Of a stretch of DNA of 64,000 nt, positions 51,569 to 60,257 are shown piece after piece. Under the pieces are notes generated by a model. The model had not been told where the DNA came from, searched no databases, and saw only the letters and a program-made list of their open reading frames with translations. This DNA is from Micromonospora sp. NBC_01699. Its GTDB lineage: Bacteria; Actinomycetota; Actinomycetes; Mycobacteriales; Micromonosporaceae. The position numbers and the translations under genes are program-made. The DNA is taken from assembly GCF_036250065.1 (NCBI RefSeq), contig NZ_CP109199.1, forward strand, positions 558,001 to 622,000. The letters run 5' to 3'. Positions within the stretch are counted from its first letter, which is position 1; the number at the start of each line of letters is the position of its first letter.

Positions 51569-52315
51569 ATGCGAAGATCTGCCGTACTGTCGCTGCTGAC
51601 AGCCGCAGCCCTCGTCACCTCCACCCTGGTCGTCGCCGCGCCCGCGCAGGCACACGGCTACATCTCCTCACCACCCAGCCGCCAGGCCAACTGCGCGCAG
51701 GGTCGGGTCGCCAACTGTGGACAGATCCAGTGGGAACCACAGAGCGTCGAGGGGCCGAAGGGGCTGCGCAACTGCCACGCCAACATCGGGCACTTCGCCG
51801 TACTCAGCGACGAGAGCCGTAACTGGCCGGCGACCTCGGTCGGCACCTCGCTCACGTTCAACTGGGTGCTCACCGCCCGGCACTCGACCAGCACCTGGGA
51901 GTACTACATCGGCAACCAGCGGGTCGCGTTGTTCGACGACAACGGCCGCCAGCCCGGTGCCACCGTCTCCCACCAGGTGAACCTCGGCGGCTTCTCCGGC
52001 CGGCAGAAGCTGCTCGCCATCTGGAACATCGCCGACACCGCGAACGCGTTCTACTCCTGCGTCGACCTCCAGATCGGTGGCGGTGGCGGCAACCCGCCGC
52101 CGAACCCCACCCCGACGCCGACCCGTACGGCAACCCCGCCGCCGACCAACCCGACCACCCCGCCGCCGGCCGGTGGCACCTGGGCCCCGGGCACCGCGTA
52201 CCAGGTCGGTAGCACGGTCACCTACGGCGGCGTCAGCTACCGCTGCCGTCAGGCACACACGGCCATCCCCGGCTGGGAGCCGCCGAACGTGCCCGCGCTC
52301 TGGCAGCAGCTCTGA
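51569..52315 (+). CDS. Secreted AA10 lytic polysaccharide monooxygenase with C-terminal CBM
   Basis: This 248-residue exported copper enzyme has a signal peptide ending AQA, which exposes His29 (HGYISSPPSR) as the N-terminal residue of the copper histidine brace. The second His is in TARHSTSTWEYY. The catalytic domain ends near residue 170. A Pro/Thr linker leads to a ~45-residue CBM5/12-like module (WAPGTAYQVGSTVTYGGVSYRC). AA10 enzymes cleave chitin or cellulose oxidatively; the CBM type favours chitin. AAGGAG lies seven bases before ATG 51569. A hairpin terminator follows. Confidence 0.93.
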   Translation: MRRSAVLSLLTAAALVTSTLVVAAPAQAHGYISSPPSRQANCAQGRVANCGQIQWEPQSVEGPKGLRNCHANIGHFAVLSDESRNWPATSVGTSLTFNWVLTARHSTSTWEYYIGNQRVALFDDNGRQPGATVSHQVNLGGFSGRQKLLAIWNIADTANAFYSCVDLQIGGGGGNPPPNPTPTPTRTATPPPTNPTTPPPAGGTWAPGTAYQVGSTVTYGGVSYRCRQAHTAIPGWEPPNVPALWQQL

Positions 52316-52330
52316 CAACTGCCAACACCG

Positions 52331-52361
52331 GCGGGCCCGTACCCATCCGGTACGGGCCCGC
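52331..52361 (+). terminator. 13-bp perfect hairpin after LPMO gene
   Basis: GCGGGCCCGTACC (52331-52343) pairs with its exact complement (52349-52361) around a 5-base loop, 16 bases after the LPMO stop. Confidence 0.85.
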
Positions 52362-52421
52362 GCCCGGCGTCGACCGTCGAGTCCGCCTCCCTGCCCGTCG
52401 TCCGAGCCGAAAGAGCGGGAC

Positions 52422-53030
52422 ATGACCCGTCACCGTCGTACGCTGCTCGTCCCGGTCGTGCTGTTGCTGCTCGCCGGCTGCGGTGGGCCGCCCGCCGCGA
52501 CACCGGCGGAGCCCACCCCCGACGTGGCCCGGCCGGCGGCGTCCGCGACCGCCACCGCGTCACCGGGACCGTTCAACCCGGCCGACGTGATGTTCCTGCA
52601 AATGATGGTGACCCACCACGGACAGGGTTTGGAACTGGTCCGGTTGGCCGAGAGTCGGGCCCGGCGACCCGAGGTACGCACCCTCGCCGCGGCCGTCGAC
52701 GTCACCCAGGCCGAGGAGCAGGAGACCATGCGCGGCTGGCTGCGTACCTGGGGGGAGCCGACCGAGGCGGACCCGGCCGACCACGCCCACGCCGACCACG
52801 GCGGGTTGCCGGCCACCGGCCCGGAGCAGATCGCCGCGCTGGCCCGGACCACCGGAGCCGAGTTCGAGACCGCGTTCCTCAACCTGTTCATCGCGCACCA
52901 GCACAACGCCGTCGAGATGGCCCGCAACGAGACCAAGTTCGGGCAGGACCCCGCCGCCAAGGAGCTTGCCGGTCGGATCGACCAGTCCAGGACCGCCCAG
53001 ATCAACCAGATGCTGGCCCTGCTCGGCTAG
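52422..53030 (+). CDS. DUF305 lipoprotein
   Basis: This 202-residue protein has a signal peptide and lipobox LLLLAGCGG (Cys about residue 20), a Pro/Ala/Thr linker, and a four-helix DUF305 domain. The typical blocks are FLQMMVTHHGQGLELVRLAE and FIAHQHNAVEMARNE. These His-rich ferritin-like bundles occur near metal and copper genes; a DHAHADHGG segment between the repeats adds further His. The function of the family is not settled. ATG 52422 opens the lipoprotein; the longer frame overlaps the LPMO end and is rejected. Confidence 0.88.
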   Translation: MTRHRRTLLVPVVLLLLAGCGGPPAATPAEPTPDVARPAASATATASPGPFNPADVMFLQMMVTHHGQGLELVRLAESRARRPEVRTLAAAVDVTQAEEQETMRGWLRTWGEPTEADPADHAHADHGGLPATGPEQIAALARTTGAEFETAFLNLFIAHQHNAVEMARNETKFGQDPAAKELAGRIDQSRTAQINQMLALLG

Positions 53031-53077
53031 GGACGCATGGTGGCGACGCGTCGACCGCGCCGCCACCCGTACCGGTG

Positions 53078-54295
53078 CTATTTGATTTTCATCGTGGCCC
53101 GGTTGTCCCCGGGCTCGAAGTCGGCCGCGACGCCGCCCCCGCCGTTCAGGTTCAGCAACGCGACCGTGGCGGTGGTCGGCAGCCCCGGCCCGGCGTTGAC
53201 CAGGTGGAAGGTCACCTTCCGCTCCTCCCCGGCCCGCAGCGGTTTCAGCGTGCAGAAGCTCCGCTCACCGTCCGTTCGGGAGTCCTCGCAGTCGTACCAG
53301 CCGGGGCTCGCCGCGGTACCGGCGCCGCCCGGCCGGACGTCGAACTCCAGTCGTGGCCGCTGTGCCGTGACCGTGCCGACATTGCGCAGCGTCAGGGTGA
53401 CCTCCCCGGTCCGCAGCCCGCCGCCCTCCGGCGCGCGGTAGACCAGGTCCGTCGCGGTCACGGTGAGATTCACACCGTACGGGTTGTCCGGGAACGAACG
53501 CGGCCCCTCGGACTGGCCGAACACCTGCCCGTCCCACCGGTAACCACGCCACTGGCGCTGGGAGTACTCCAGCGGCCAACCGCCGCCCGGAGCCTCGTCG
53601 GCCACCTCGACCCGGACCACCCCGTTGGCCCGTACCTCGATGTCGGTGAACCACTGCGCCTTCGGGTCGCTACGCACCACCTGGCCGACCGTGACGATCC
53701 CACCGGCATCGTCCCGGTCGAACGCGACCACCTGCATCGGCCCGCCCTGGCCGACCAGGCAGGTGACGAGCGCGACGGTCTCGGTGGCGCCATCGGCGTC
53801 GACATCGCCGTACGCGGTCGCGACCAGGACGTTGTCACCGTCGTCGACGGCCCTGTCGGTCAGCCGCGCACCGTTGGCCGGGCAACCCGGACCGGAACGC
53901 CAGGCGGGCAGGTCGACCGTTGCCCGGAGCAGGTCCGCGCGGCTGATCCGGCCGTCCGGTGCGCCCGGCGTGGCACTCGCCGACACGCTCGGCCCGGCCG
54001 ACGGGGTCGGGCTGGTCGACGGGGTCGGGCTCGGCGTCGGCCCGTCGGTGGCGATCGGCCCGGTCGGGCTGGGCGAGGTGCGGTTCAGGGCCGCGTACCC
54101 GGCCACCGGGCCGACGATGACGACCAGGGCCAGCGCGAGTGCGCCGGTCGTCGCGACCCGGCGACGGCGCCGGACGGTGCTGCGTACGGCATCCGGGCCG
54201 GGTGGCGTCACCCGGTCGAGCAGCCCGGTACGGAAGGCGGCGAACTCGGCGTCCAGCGCGACGTCGTCGTACCCGAAATCGTCGGTGTCAGCCAT
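53078..54295 (-). CDS. Membrane protein linked to SigE-type sigma factor
   Basis: This 405-residue protein has a cytoplasmic N-terminus of about 45 residues, one TM helix (about residues 47-67), a Pro/Ser/Thr linker and a large external domain with DVDADGATETVALVTCLV and a late beta-sandwich region. Its start overlaps the sigma factor stop by eight bases, so it is cotranscribed. This is the place where an anti-sigma factor is expected, although no zinc-binding HxxxCxxC motif is present. A sensor or anti-sigma role is inferred from position and topology. Confidence 0.75.
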   Translation of the reverse strand: MADTDDFGYDDVALDAEFAAFRTGLLDRVTPPGPDAVRSTVRRRRRVATTGALALALVVIVGPVAGYAALNRTSPSPTGPIATDGPTPSPTPSTSPTPSAGPSVSASATPGAPDGRISRADLLRATVDLPAWRSGPGCPANGARLTDRAVDDGDNVLVATAYGDVDADGATETVALVTCLVGQGGPMQVVAFDRDDAGGIVTVGQVVRSDPKAQWFTDIEVRANGVVRVEVADEAPGGGWPLEYSQRQWRGYRWDGQVFGQSEGPRSFPDNPYGVNLTVTATDLVYRAPEGGGLRTGEVTLTLRNVGTVTAQRPRLEFDVRPGGAGTAASPGWYDCEDSRTDGERSFCTLKPLRAGEERKVTFHLVNAGPGLPTTATVALLNLNGGGGVAADFEPGDNRATMKIK

Positions 54296-54851
54296 TGCTC
54301 TGCTCCCTGCGGTCGGTCAACTGCTCGGCCAGGGCGACACGGGCCCGATGCAACCAGGACTTCACCGTGCCCTCCGCCACCCCCTCCTGCCGGGCTATCT
54401 CGGCGATCGTCATGTCACCGAGGTGGTGCAACACCACCGCCCGCCGATGATTCGACGGCAACAGGGCCAACGCCGCGGTCAACGCCACCCGATCCGGCGT
54501 CGGACCCGCCACGTGCTCCTCCCGCTGCCGACGCAGATACGCCTGCGCCGTACGCAACCGCCGCCACCGACTCGTCGCCAGATTCCACGCCACCCGACGC
54601 ACCCAGGCCACCGGATCGTCGTACCGAACCACCCGGTCCCACCGCGCGAACGCCCGACAGAACGCCTCCTGCACCAGATCCTGCGCCTGCCCCAGATCCC
54701 CCGTGTACGCACACAGATGCACCGTCATCGACCTGAAATGCGCGTGGTAGAACGCATCAAACTCCACTTTCTCGGCTCTGTCCGGGTCCGCTTCACCAGC
54801 GGGCGCAACCGGTGGTGAAGCATCGACACCCGGACCTGTCGTCACCGTCAC
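54288..54851 (-). CDS. SigE-family ECF sigma factor
   Basis: This 187-residue ECF sigma factor has region 2 at about residues 25-95 ([39 protein letters not shown]). Region 4 is at about 125-180 ([40 protein letters not shown]). It belongs to the SigE-type subgroup expanded in Streptomyces and Micromonosporaceae. GTG 54851 follows GGGGAGGA; GTG 54845 is an alternative. It shares an operon with the overlapping membrane protein, its presumed regulator. Confidence 0.9.
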   Translation of the reverse strand: MTVTTGPGVDASPPVAPAGEADPDRAEKVEFDAFYHAHFRSMTVHLCAYTGDLGQAQDLVQEAFCRAFARWDRVVRYDDPVAWVRRVAWNLATSRWRRLRTAQAYLRRQREEHVAGPTPDRVALTAALALLPSNHRRAVVLHHLGDMTIAEIARQEGVAEGTVKSWLHRARVALAEQLTDRREQSNG

Positions 54852-54979
54852 TCGTTCCTCCCCGTCCGGGCCCCTGCCCGAGGACGCCCGTAACACGTGC
54901 CGGCGATGGCGCCGGTTGCGGGGAAGCGGCACGACGATGCTGTGGTTCACTGTCGGGTGCCGGACCGAGAGGGGGGACC

Positions 54980-55543
54980 ATGCAACTGCCCGGAGTGCTC
55001 GGCGAGCCGATCCGGTTCGTACTCAACTGGGGTCGCCGCTATTCATTGTGGGTCTTCAATTTCGGACTGGCCTGCTGCGCGATCGAGTTCATCGCCACCA
55101 GCATGGGACGGCACGACTTCATCCGGCTCGGGGTGATCCCGTTCGCCCACGGCCCCCGCCAGGCCGACCTGATGGTGGTTTCCGGCACGGTCACCGACAA
55201 GATGGCGCCGGCGATCAAGCGGCTCTACGACCAGATGCCCGAGCCGAAGTACGTCATTTCGTTCGGTGCCTGCTCGAACTGCGGCGGCCCGTACTGGGAT
55301 TCGTACTCGGTGACCAAGGGGGTCGACCAGCTCATCCCGGTCGACGTCTACGTGCCCGGCTGCCCGCCCCGGCCGGAGGCACTGCTGCACGGCATCCTCC
55401 GCCTCCAGGAGAAGATCGCCGCCGAGCAGTCCGGGATCGGCGGCGTGTCCCGCCCGGATCCGCTCAGTGCACCGGTCGACGCCGGCACCGGCCGCAGCGT
55501 CGCGTCGCTCACCGCACCACCGGTACGCCCGCCCGCGACCTGA
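54980..55543 (+). CDS. nuoB: NADH-quinone oxidoreductase subunit B
   Basis: This 187-residue NuoB/PSST subunit carries cluster N2 near the quinone site. The four Cys ligands are visible: the pair in GLACCAIEF, one in FGACSNCGG and one in [12 protein letters not shown]. The C-terminal ~35 residues are a variable Pro-rich tail. ATG 54980 follows GGGGGGA. It is separated from the other nuo genes of the window by a DUF2252 gene and an oppositely oriented dehydrogenase. No nuoA lies upstream and no nuoC or nuoD directly follows, unlike the usual order. Confidence 0.95.
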   Translation: MQLPGVLGEPIRFVLNWGRRYSLWVFNFGLACCAIEFIATSMGRHDFIRLGVIPFAHGPRQADLMVVSGTVTDKMAPAIKRLYDQMPEPKYVISFGACSNCGGPYWDSYSVTKGVDQLIPVDVYVPGCPPRPEALLHGILRLQEKIAAEQSGIGGVSRPDPLSAPVDAGTGRSVASLTAPPVRPPAT

Positions 55544-55637
55544 CCACACCACCGGTACACCTGCCCGCGAGCTGGCTGCGTCGCCGGTCAGCCGACCTGT
55601 GCACCGGGCCTGGCCGGGGCGGACTAGCCTGCGGAGC

Positions 55638-56948
55638 ATGAGCACTGATCAACGGGCGGACCAGCTGGTCGACGTCCTGATCGCCGAGTTCGGCGAGTCG
55701 ATGGCCCTGGACCCGGCCGCGTTCCGGCGCAAGTTCCGCAAGATGGCCGCCACCCCGTTCGCCTTCTACCGGGGCAGCGCCTCGGTCTTCTACGCGGACC
55801 TGACCGGCGACTTCGCCGACGACCGCTTCCTCAACCCGCGTACCAGCCGGGTCTGGATCCACGGCGATCTGCACGCCGAGAACTTCGGCACCTACATGAA
55901 CGGCTCCGGCCAACTCGTGTTCAACGTCAACGACTTCGACGAGGCGTACGTCGGGCCGTTCTCCTGGGACCTGAAACGGTTCGTCGCCAGCGTGGCGTTG
56001 ATCGGGTACGCCAAGGCCCTATCCGACGACGTGATCACCGACCTGGTGAGCCGGTTCGCCGAGGCGTACCTGACCGAACTGCGGGCGATCGCGGCCGGCG
56101 GCGAGGAGGCGATCGGCTCGATCACCCTCGACAACGCCGACGGGGTGCTGCGTACGGTGTTGCAGCGGGCCCGGTTGAGCACCCGGGTCGACCTGCTCTC
56201 CGCCCAGACCACGATCGACAACTACGAGCGCCGGTTCGCGCTCGCCGACGGCGTGTTCGAGATCGACGAGGCGGCCCGCGCCGAGGTGGTGGCCGCGTAC
56301 GAGCGCTACCTCGACACCCTGCCGGTGTCGAGCGGGGGCCTGCGTCCGGTTGCCGCCCAGATCAAGGACGTGGTGCTGCGCAAGGGCGTGGGCATCGGTT
56401 CGGCCGGCCTGCCGTCGTACAACCTGCTGCTGGAGGGGCACACCCAGGCGCTGGAGAACGACGTGGTGATCTACATGAAGCAGGCCCAGGTGCCGGCCGT
56501 CGCCCGGTACATCGACGATCCGGGCGTACGCGGCTACTTCCAGCACCAGGGGCACCGTACCGCCGAGTCGCAGCGGGCCCTTCAGGCGCACGCCGACCCG
56601 TGGCTGGGCTTCACCGAGCTGGGCGGGATCGGCCAGTTGGTCGCCGAGGTGTCCCCGTACGCCGCCGACCTGGACTGGTCCGACGTCAACGAGCCGGCGG
56701 AGCTGGCCGGGGTGATCGGTGACCTGGGTCGGGCGGTGGCCCGGATGCACTCGGTCGCCGACGACGAGTCCAGCCACGACCTGGTCGACTACTCCACCGA
56801 GGAGGAGATCGTCGCGGTGGTGGACAAGGACGAGGCCGGCTTCGTGGCCCACCTGGTCGACTTCGCGCACACCTACGGGTTGCGGGCCCGCGAGGACCAC
56901 CAGATCTTCGTAGACCTGTTCCGCAACGGCCGCCTGCCCGGCCTGTGA
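55638..56948 (+). CDS. DUF2252 protein
   Basis: This 436-residue protein matches DUF2252, a family with a protein-kinase-like fold. Blocks are KMAATPFAFYRGSASVFYAD, WIHGDLHAENFG (resembling the catalytic HGDLH loop), VNDFDEAYVGPFSWDLKR, and VVIYMKQAQVPAVA (a candidate ATP Lys). A phosphotransferase activity is possible but unproven. It starts at ATG 55638 and lies between nuoB and the rest of the nuo genes. It has no evident link with respiration. Confidence 0.85.
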   Translation: MSTDQRADQLVDVLIAEFGESMALDPAAFRRKFRKMAATPFAFYRGSASVFYADLTGDFADDRFLNPRTSRVWIHGDLHAENFGTYMNGSGQLVFNVNDFDEAYVGPFSWDLKRFVASVALIGYAKALSDDVITDLVSRFAEAYLTELRAIAAGGEEAIGSITLDNADGVLRTVLQRARLSTRVDLLSAQTTIDNYERRFALADGVFEIDEAARAEVVAAYERYLDTLPVSSGGLRPVAAQIKDVVLRKGVGIGSAGLPSYNLLLEGHTQALENDVVIYMKQAQVPAVARYIDDPGVRGYFQHQGHRTAESQRALQAHADPWLGFTELGGIGQLVAEVSPYAADLDWSDVNEPAELAGVIGDLGRAVARMHSVADDESSHDLVDYSTEEEIVAVVDKDEAGFVAHLVDFAHTYGLRAREDHQIFVDLFRNGRLPGL

Positions 56949-56951
56949 CCG

Positions 56952-56998
56952 GGCCGGTCCCGTTGGAAAGCCGGGCCTGCTTGAAAGGCCGGCCCGGG
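56952..56998. terminator. GC-rich hairpins between convergent genes
   Basis: GGGCCGG (56952-56958) with CCGGCCC (56990-56996), or CCGGGCC (56972-56978) with GGCCCGG (56992-56998), can form alternative stems in the 51-bp gap between the DUF2252 gene and the convergent dehydrogenase. Confidence 0.55.
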
Positions 56999-56999
56999 C

Positions 57000-58043
57000 T
57001 CAGCTGAAGTCGAGCACGGTCTTGATCTCGTTGGGGGCGGGGGTGTACGCCTCGGTGTACGCCTCCACCGGCACCCGGCGGCTGATCAGCGAGCCCAACC
57101 ACTGCCGGTCGGCCCTGGCCAGCGCGGTCGCGGCGAGGTCCCAGTGCCGACGGTTGGCGTTGACCGAGCCGAACACCACGTTGTTCTCCAGCACCAGCTC
57201 CCGGTTCAGCGCACCGGCGTCAAAGTCGATCAGGCGCCCGCCGGTGGAGACACCGGTGAGGCAGACGATCCCGTTCGGCGCGGCCTGGCACATCACGTCG
57301 AGGACCACCGACGGCGCTCCGGTGCATTCGAGCACCACGTCGGGGGCGAACCCGAGCGCGGCCATCCCCTCGGAGTGGTACTGCGCGCCCAGCGCCCGTA
57401 CCAGCTCCGGCTTCGGCCCCGTCTTGGCGAGATCCAGTACGTGTACGGTCAGGCCGCGTTGGCAGGCCAGCAGGGCGGCCAGCAGGCCGATCGGGCCGGC
57501 CCCGGTGACCAGTACGGTCTCCGGCTTCCACACCGCCCGCGCACCGATCCGCTCGATATGTTCCCATGCCTTCGCCACCACACTGGTCGGTTCGAGCAGC
57601 GTGCCGACCTCGGCCAACGCCGGTTCCAGCAGGATGGCGTACTCCGGGTCGACCCGCCAGCGTTCGCGGGCGAAGCCGGCCCGGCCCTTGATGCCGTGCT
57701 CGGTGTACTGGCCGTTGCGGCACATGTCCCACTCGCCGGCCGCGCAGTTCGGGCACGGCACCGGATCCGGATGCCGGACCACCCCCGCGACCAGGTCACC
57801 CGGACGCAGCGAACCCGTCGGATCTTCCAACACCCGACCGAGCGACTCGTGCCCGATGACAAGCTCCGTCGCCCCCGGCGGCGCCTCCCCATAGTGCCCC
57901 GCGATGATCTCGTGATCGGTCCCGCACACCCCCACGGACAACGCCTGAACCAGCACCGCCCCCTCATCGATCGGCGGCTCCGGATAGTCCTCCGCCACCC
58001 CCAACGACCCAGCCACCCCCGGCACCACCGTCACAGCCCGCAC
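57000..58043 (-). CDS. Zinc-dependent glucose-dehydrogenase-like MDR enzyme
   Basis: This 347-residue medium-chain dehydrogenase has the catalytic zinc region VGVCGTDHEIIAGHYGE and GHESLGRV. Structural zinc Cys residues lie in CPNCAAGEWDMCRNGQYTEHG, and the NAD(P) motif is VTGAGPIGLLAALLA. The HGIKGRAGFARE block fits glucose 1-dehydrogenase-type enzymes. GTG 58043 is preferred (GGGGAGGA seven bases upstream, usual MRAVTVVPG start) over GTG 58061, which lies inside a strong hairpin stem. It is transcribed against the nuo genes. Confidence 0.88.
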   Translation of the reverse strand: MRAVTVVPGVAGSLGVAEDYPEPPIDEGAVLVQALSVGVCGTDHEIIAGHYGEAPPGATELVIGHESLGRVLEDPTGSLRPGDLVAGVVRHPDPVPCPNCAAGEWDMCRNGQYTEHGIKGRAGFARERWRVDPEYAILLEPALAEVGTLLEPTSVVAKAWEHIERIGARAVWKPETVLVTGAGPIGLLAALLACQRGLTVHVLDLAKTGPKPELVRALGAQYHSEGMAALGFAPDVVLECTGAPSVVLDVMCQAAPNGIVCLTGVSTGGRLIDFDAGALNRELVLENNVVFGSVNANRRHWDLAATALARADRQWLGSLISRRVPVEAYTEAYTPAPNEIKTVLDFS

Positions 58044-58057
58044 CCTCGTATCCTCCC

Positions 58058-58140
58058 CCACCCTCCCCGCGATCTAGGGCGAATACGTGTTTGTTGATCT
58101 CCGATCACCACCATTCGCCCTAGATCGCGGGAGAGGGTGG
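58058..58140. repeat. Very stable hairpin between divergent genes
   Basis: A 19-bp perfect stem (58066-58084 with 58113-58131, arm CCCGCGATCTAGGGCGAAT) is extended by eight further pairs (58058-58065 with 58133-58140) with one bulged base. The core GATCTAGGGC(A/G)AAT is shared with the hairpin at 29.3 kb. Here it lies between divergent genes, upstream of both the dehydrogenase and nuoC, so simple termination does not explain it. Confidence 0.85.
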
Positions 58141-58191
58141 GGCGTGGGGGGAGGGGGTGGGAGGGGTGGGGGGTCATAGGATTTGGGGGTG

Positions 58192-58767
58192 ATGGCGGAG
58201 GAGATTGGTGCGCGGCTGGGCGTGGTGCTCGGGGGTGCGGAGATCACCGTCGGGGTGTCGGGCGGGCAGGCGTACGCGCGGGCCACCGTCGACGTGGCGC
58301 CGGACGGATGGCGGGACGCGGTTCGGGGGGCCCGGGACGACGCCGAGCTGAGCTGCGACTTCTTCGACTGGCTCTCGGCCGTGGACGAGCTGGCGGACGG
58401 GTTCGACATCGTCGCGCACCTCTGGTCGATCCGGCACCGGCACGGTGTGCTGCTGCGTACCCGGGTGCCCCGGTCGGACCCGCGGGTACCGTCCGTGGTG
58501 GACCTCTTCCCCGGCGCCGCCTGGCACGAGCGCGAGACGCACGAGATGTTCGGGATCGGGTTCACCGGGCACGACGACCTCCGGCCGCTGCTGCTGCCAC
58601 CGGAATTCGAGGGACACCCGCTGCGCAAGGAGTTCGTGCTCGCCTCAAGGGTGGCCAAGCCGTGGCCGGGGGCGAAGGAACCGGGCGAGTCGGAGGCGGG
58701 AGCCGCCCGCCGGCAGCCGATGCGGCCGCCGGGCGTACCGGCACCGGGCGAATGGGGCGACCGCTGA
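58192..58767 (+). CDS. nuoC: NADH-quinone oxidoreductase subunit C
   Basis: This 191-residue NuoC/30-kDa subunit is identified by its C-terminal signature HERETHEMFGIGFTGHD and LRPLLLPPEFEGHPLRKEF. NuoC supports assembly of the peripheral arm with NuoD. ATG 58192 (or GTG 58189) is the likely start. The stop overlaps the ATG of nuoH (TGATG). In standard operons nuoD follows nuoC; here nuoH follows directly. Confidence 0.93.
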   Translation: MAEEIGARLGVVLGGAEITVGVSGGQAYARATVDVAPDGWRDAVRGARDDAELSCDFFDWLSAVDELADGFDIVAHLWSIRHRHGVLLRTRVPRSDPRVPSVVDLFPGAAWHERETHEMFGIGFTGHDDLRPLLLPPEFEGHPLRKEFVLASRVAKPWPGAKEPGESEAGAARRQPMRPPGVPAPGEWGDR

Positions 58768-59729
58768 TGCCGCTCTGGCTGGAACTGCTGATCCGGGTGG
58801 TGGCCGTGGTGGTTGCGTTCCTCACCCTGCCGCTCGTCGTCGGCCAGCTCGAACACAAGGTGATGGCGCACATGCAGGGCCGGCTCGGCCCGATGTACGC
58901 GGGCGGCTTCCACGGCTGGGCACAGTTGATCGCCGACGGGATCAAGTTCGTGCAGAAGGAGGACATCACGCCCCGGGCGGCCGACCGGGCGGTGTTCCGG
59001 CTGGCGCCGGTGGTGGCGCTGGTGCCGTACCTGTTGGCCCTGCTGGTCATCCCGCTCGGACCGGGAGATCTGGTCGGACAGCCGCTGGACGTCGGCCTGT
59101 TCTTCGTCCTGGCCGTGATCGGCGTGGGTGTGGTCGCGGTGCTGATGTCGGCCTGGGCCTCGGCGAACAAGTACGCCCTGCTCGGTGGCTTGCGCGGGGC
59201 GGCCCAGTTGCTCGGCTACGAGCTGCCGCTGGTGCTCTCGGCGGCGAGCGTGGCGATGGCCGCCGGCACGCTGAGCCTGCCCGGCATCGTGCAGGCGTGG
59301 CAGCCGTGGTGGCTGATCTGGCAGGCGCCGGCCATGTTCGTCTTCTTCATCGCCGGGCTGGCCGAGATCCGCCGGCCGCCGTTCGACATGCCGATCGCCG
59401 ACTCCGAGTTGGTGTTCGGTTACCTGACCGAGTACACCGGCCTGCGGTTCGCCTTCTTCCTGCTCGCCGAGTACGTCGGCATCGTGGTGATCGCGGCCCT
59501 GACCACCGTCCTGTTCCTCGGTGGCTGGCAGGGCCCGTTCGGCGACGAGTACCTCGGCTGGCTCTGGACCCTGCTCAAGATCTTCGCGGTGTCCTTCGTG
59601 GTGATCTGGTTCCGGGTGGCCTACCCGCGCCTGCGCGAGGACCAGTTGCAGCGGCTCTGCTGGCTGGTGCTGGTCCCGGTGGCGCTCGGTCAACTGGTGC
59701 TCACCACCGCGGTCCGTGTCATCTTCTGA
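58767..59729 (+). CDS. nuoH: NADH-quinone oxidoreductase subunit H
   Basis: This 320-residue NuoH/ND1 membrane subunit has about eight TM helices and forms the quinone-entry channel. Signatures are QLEHKVMAHMQGRLGPMYAG, ANKYALLGGLRGAAQLLGYE and EIRRPPFDMPIADSELVFGY. LKIFAVSFVVIWFRVAYPRLREDQ is at the end. It is translationally coupled to nuoC by one overlapping base. Confidence 0.95.
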   Translation: MPLWLELLIRVVAVVVAFLTLPLVVGQLEHKVMAHMQGRLGPMYAGGFHGWAQLIADGIKFVQKEDITPRAADRAVFRLAPVVALVPYLLALLVIPLGPGDLVGQPLDVGLFFVLAVIGVGVVAVLMSAWASANKYALLGGLRGAAQLLGYELPLVLSAASVAMAAGTLSLPGIVQAWQPWWLIWQAPAMFVFFIAGLAEIRRPPFDMPIADSELVFGYLTEYTGLRFAFFLLAEYVGIVVIAALTTVLFLGGWQGPFGDEYLGWLWTLLKIFAVSFVVIWFRVAYPRLREDQLQRLCWLVLVPVALGQLVLTTAVRVIF

Positions 59730-59750
59730 CTGGCCGGGCACGTCGCTCCC

Positions 59751-59790
59751 TGAGCGGAGGCGTCGTTTTCTGAGCGGAGGCGTCGTTTTC
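59751..59790 (+). repeat. 20-bp perfect tandem duplication after nuoH
   Basis: TGAGCGGAGGCGTCGTTTTC occurs twice head to tail (59751-59770 and 59771-59790) between nuoH and the SnoaL-like gene. Identity of the copies implies a recent slippage event. Confidence 0.9.
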
Positions 59791-59825
59791 TGGACGGGGC
59801 GGTTCGGGGGCTAGGCTGACTCATC

Positions 59826-60257
59826 GTGGTCGACATCGACAGCGCGGTACGGCGGTTCGTGACGGACGTCTGGCACGACTCCCGCGAGGAGACGGCGTAC
59901 GAGTTGGTCGCCGACGAGTGCCCCGGTCTCGGCGGTTCGGGGCCGGCGGCGGTGCTGGCCTGGCACCGGGAGCGCCGGACGGCCTTTCCAGACCTGCGAT
60001 ACAAGATCGTCGACCTGATCGTCTCCGGTGAGCGGGCCGCCCTGCACTGGCGGGCCGCCGGCACCCAGCGTGGCGCCTTCGGGCCGGTGCCGCCGACCGG
60101 GCAGGTGGTGAGCTACTCCGGCGCCACGTTCCTGCGGTTCGATCCCGTGGGCAAGATCATCGATGTGTGGAGCGTCAACGAGCTGTTCCAGCTGCTGCAA
60201 CAGCTCGGTGTCGAGGTGCTGCCGCCGCTCACAGGTGCCGGGGGATCAGCCGACTGA
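59826..60257 (+). CDS. SnoaL/NTF2-like protein
   Basis: This 143-residue protein matches the SnoaL-like ester-cyclase/NTF2 fold: FVTDVWHDSREETAYELVAD at the start, WHRERRTAFPDLRYKIVDLI in the middle, and GATFLRFDPVGKIIDVWSV near the end. Members act as cyclases, hydratases or ligand-binding proteins; no substrate can be assigned. GTG 59826 is the start. It is inserted between nuoH and nuoI, and its 3' end overlaps the Uma2 remnant on the other strand by 29 bases. Confidence 0.8.
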   Translation: MVDIDSAVRRFVTDVWHDSREETAYELVADECPGLGGSGPAAVLAWHRERRTAFPDLRYKIVDLIVSGERAALHWRAAGTQRGAFGPVPPTGQVVSYSGATFLRFDPVGKIIDVWSVNELFQLLQQLGVEVLPPLTGAGGSAD

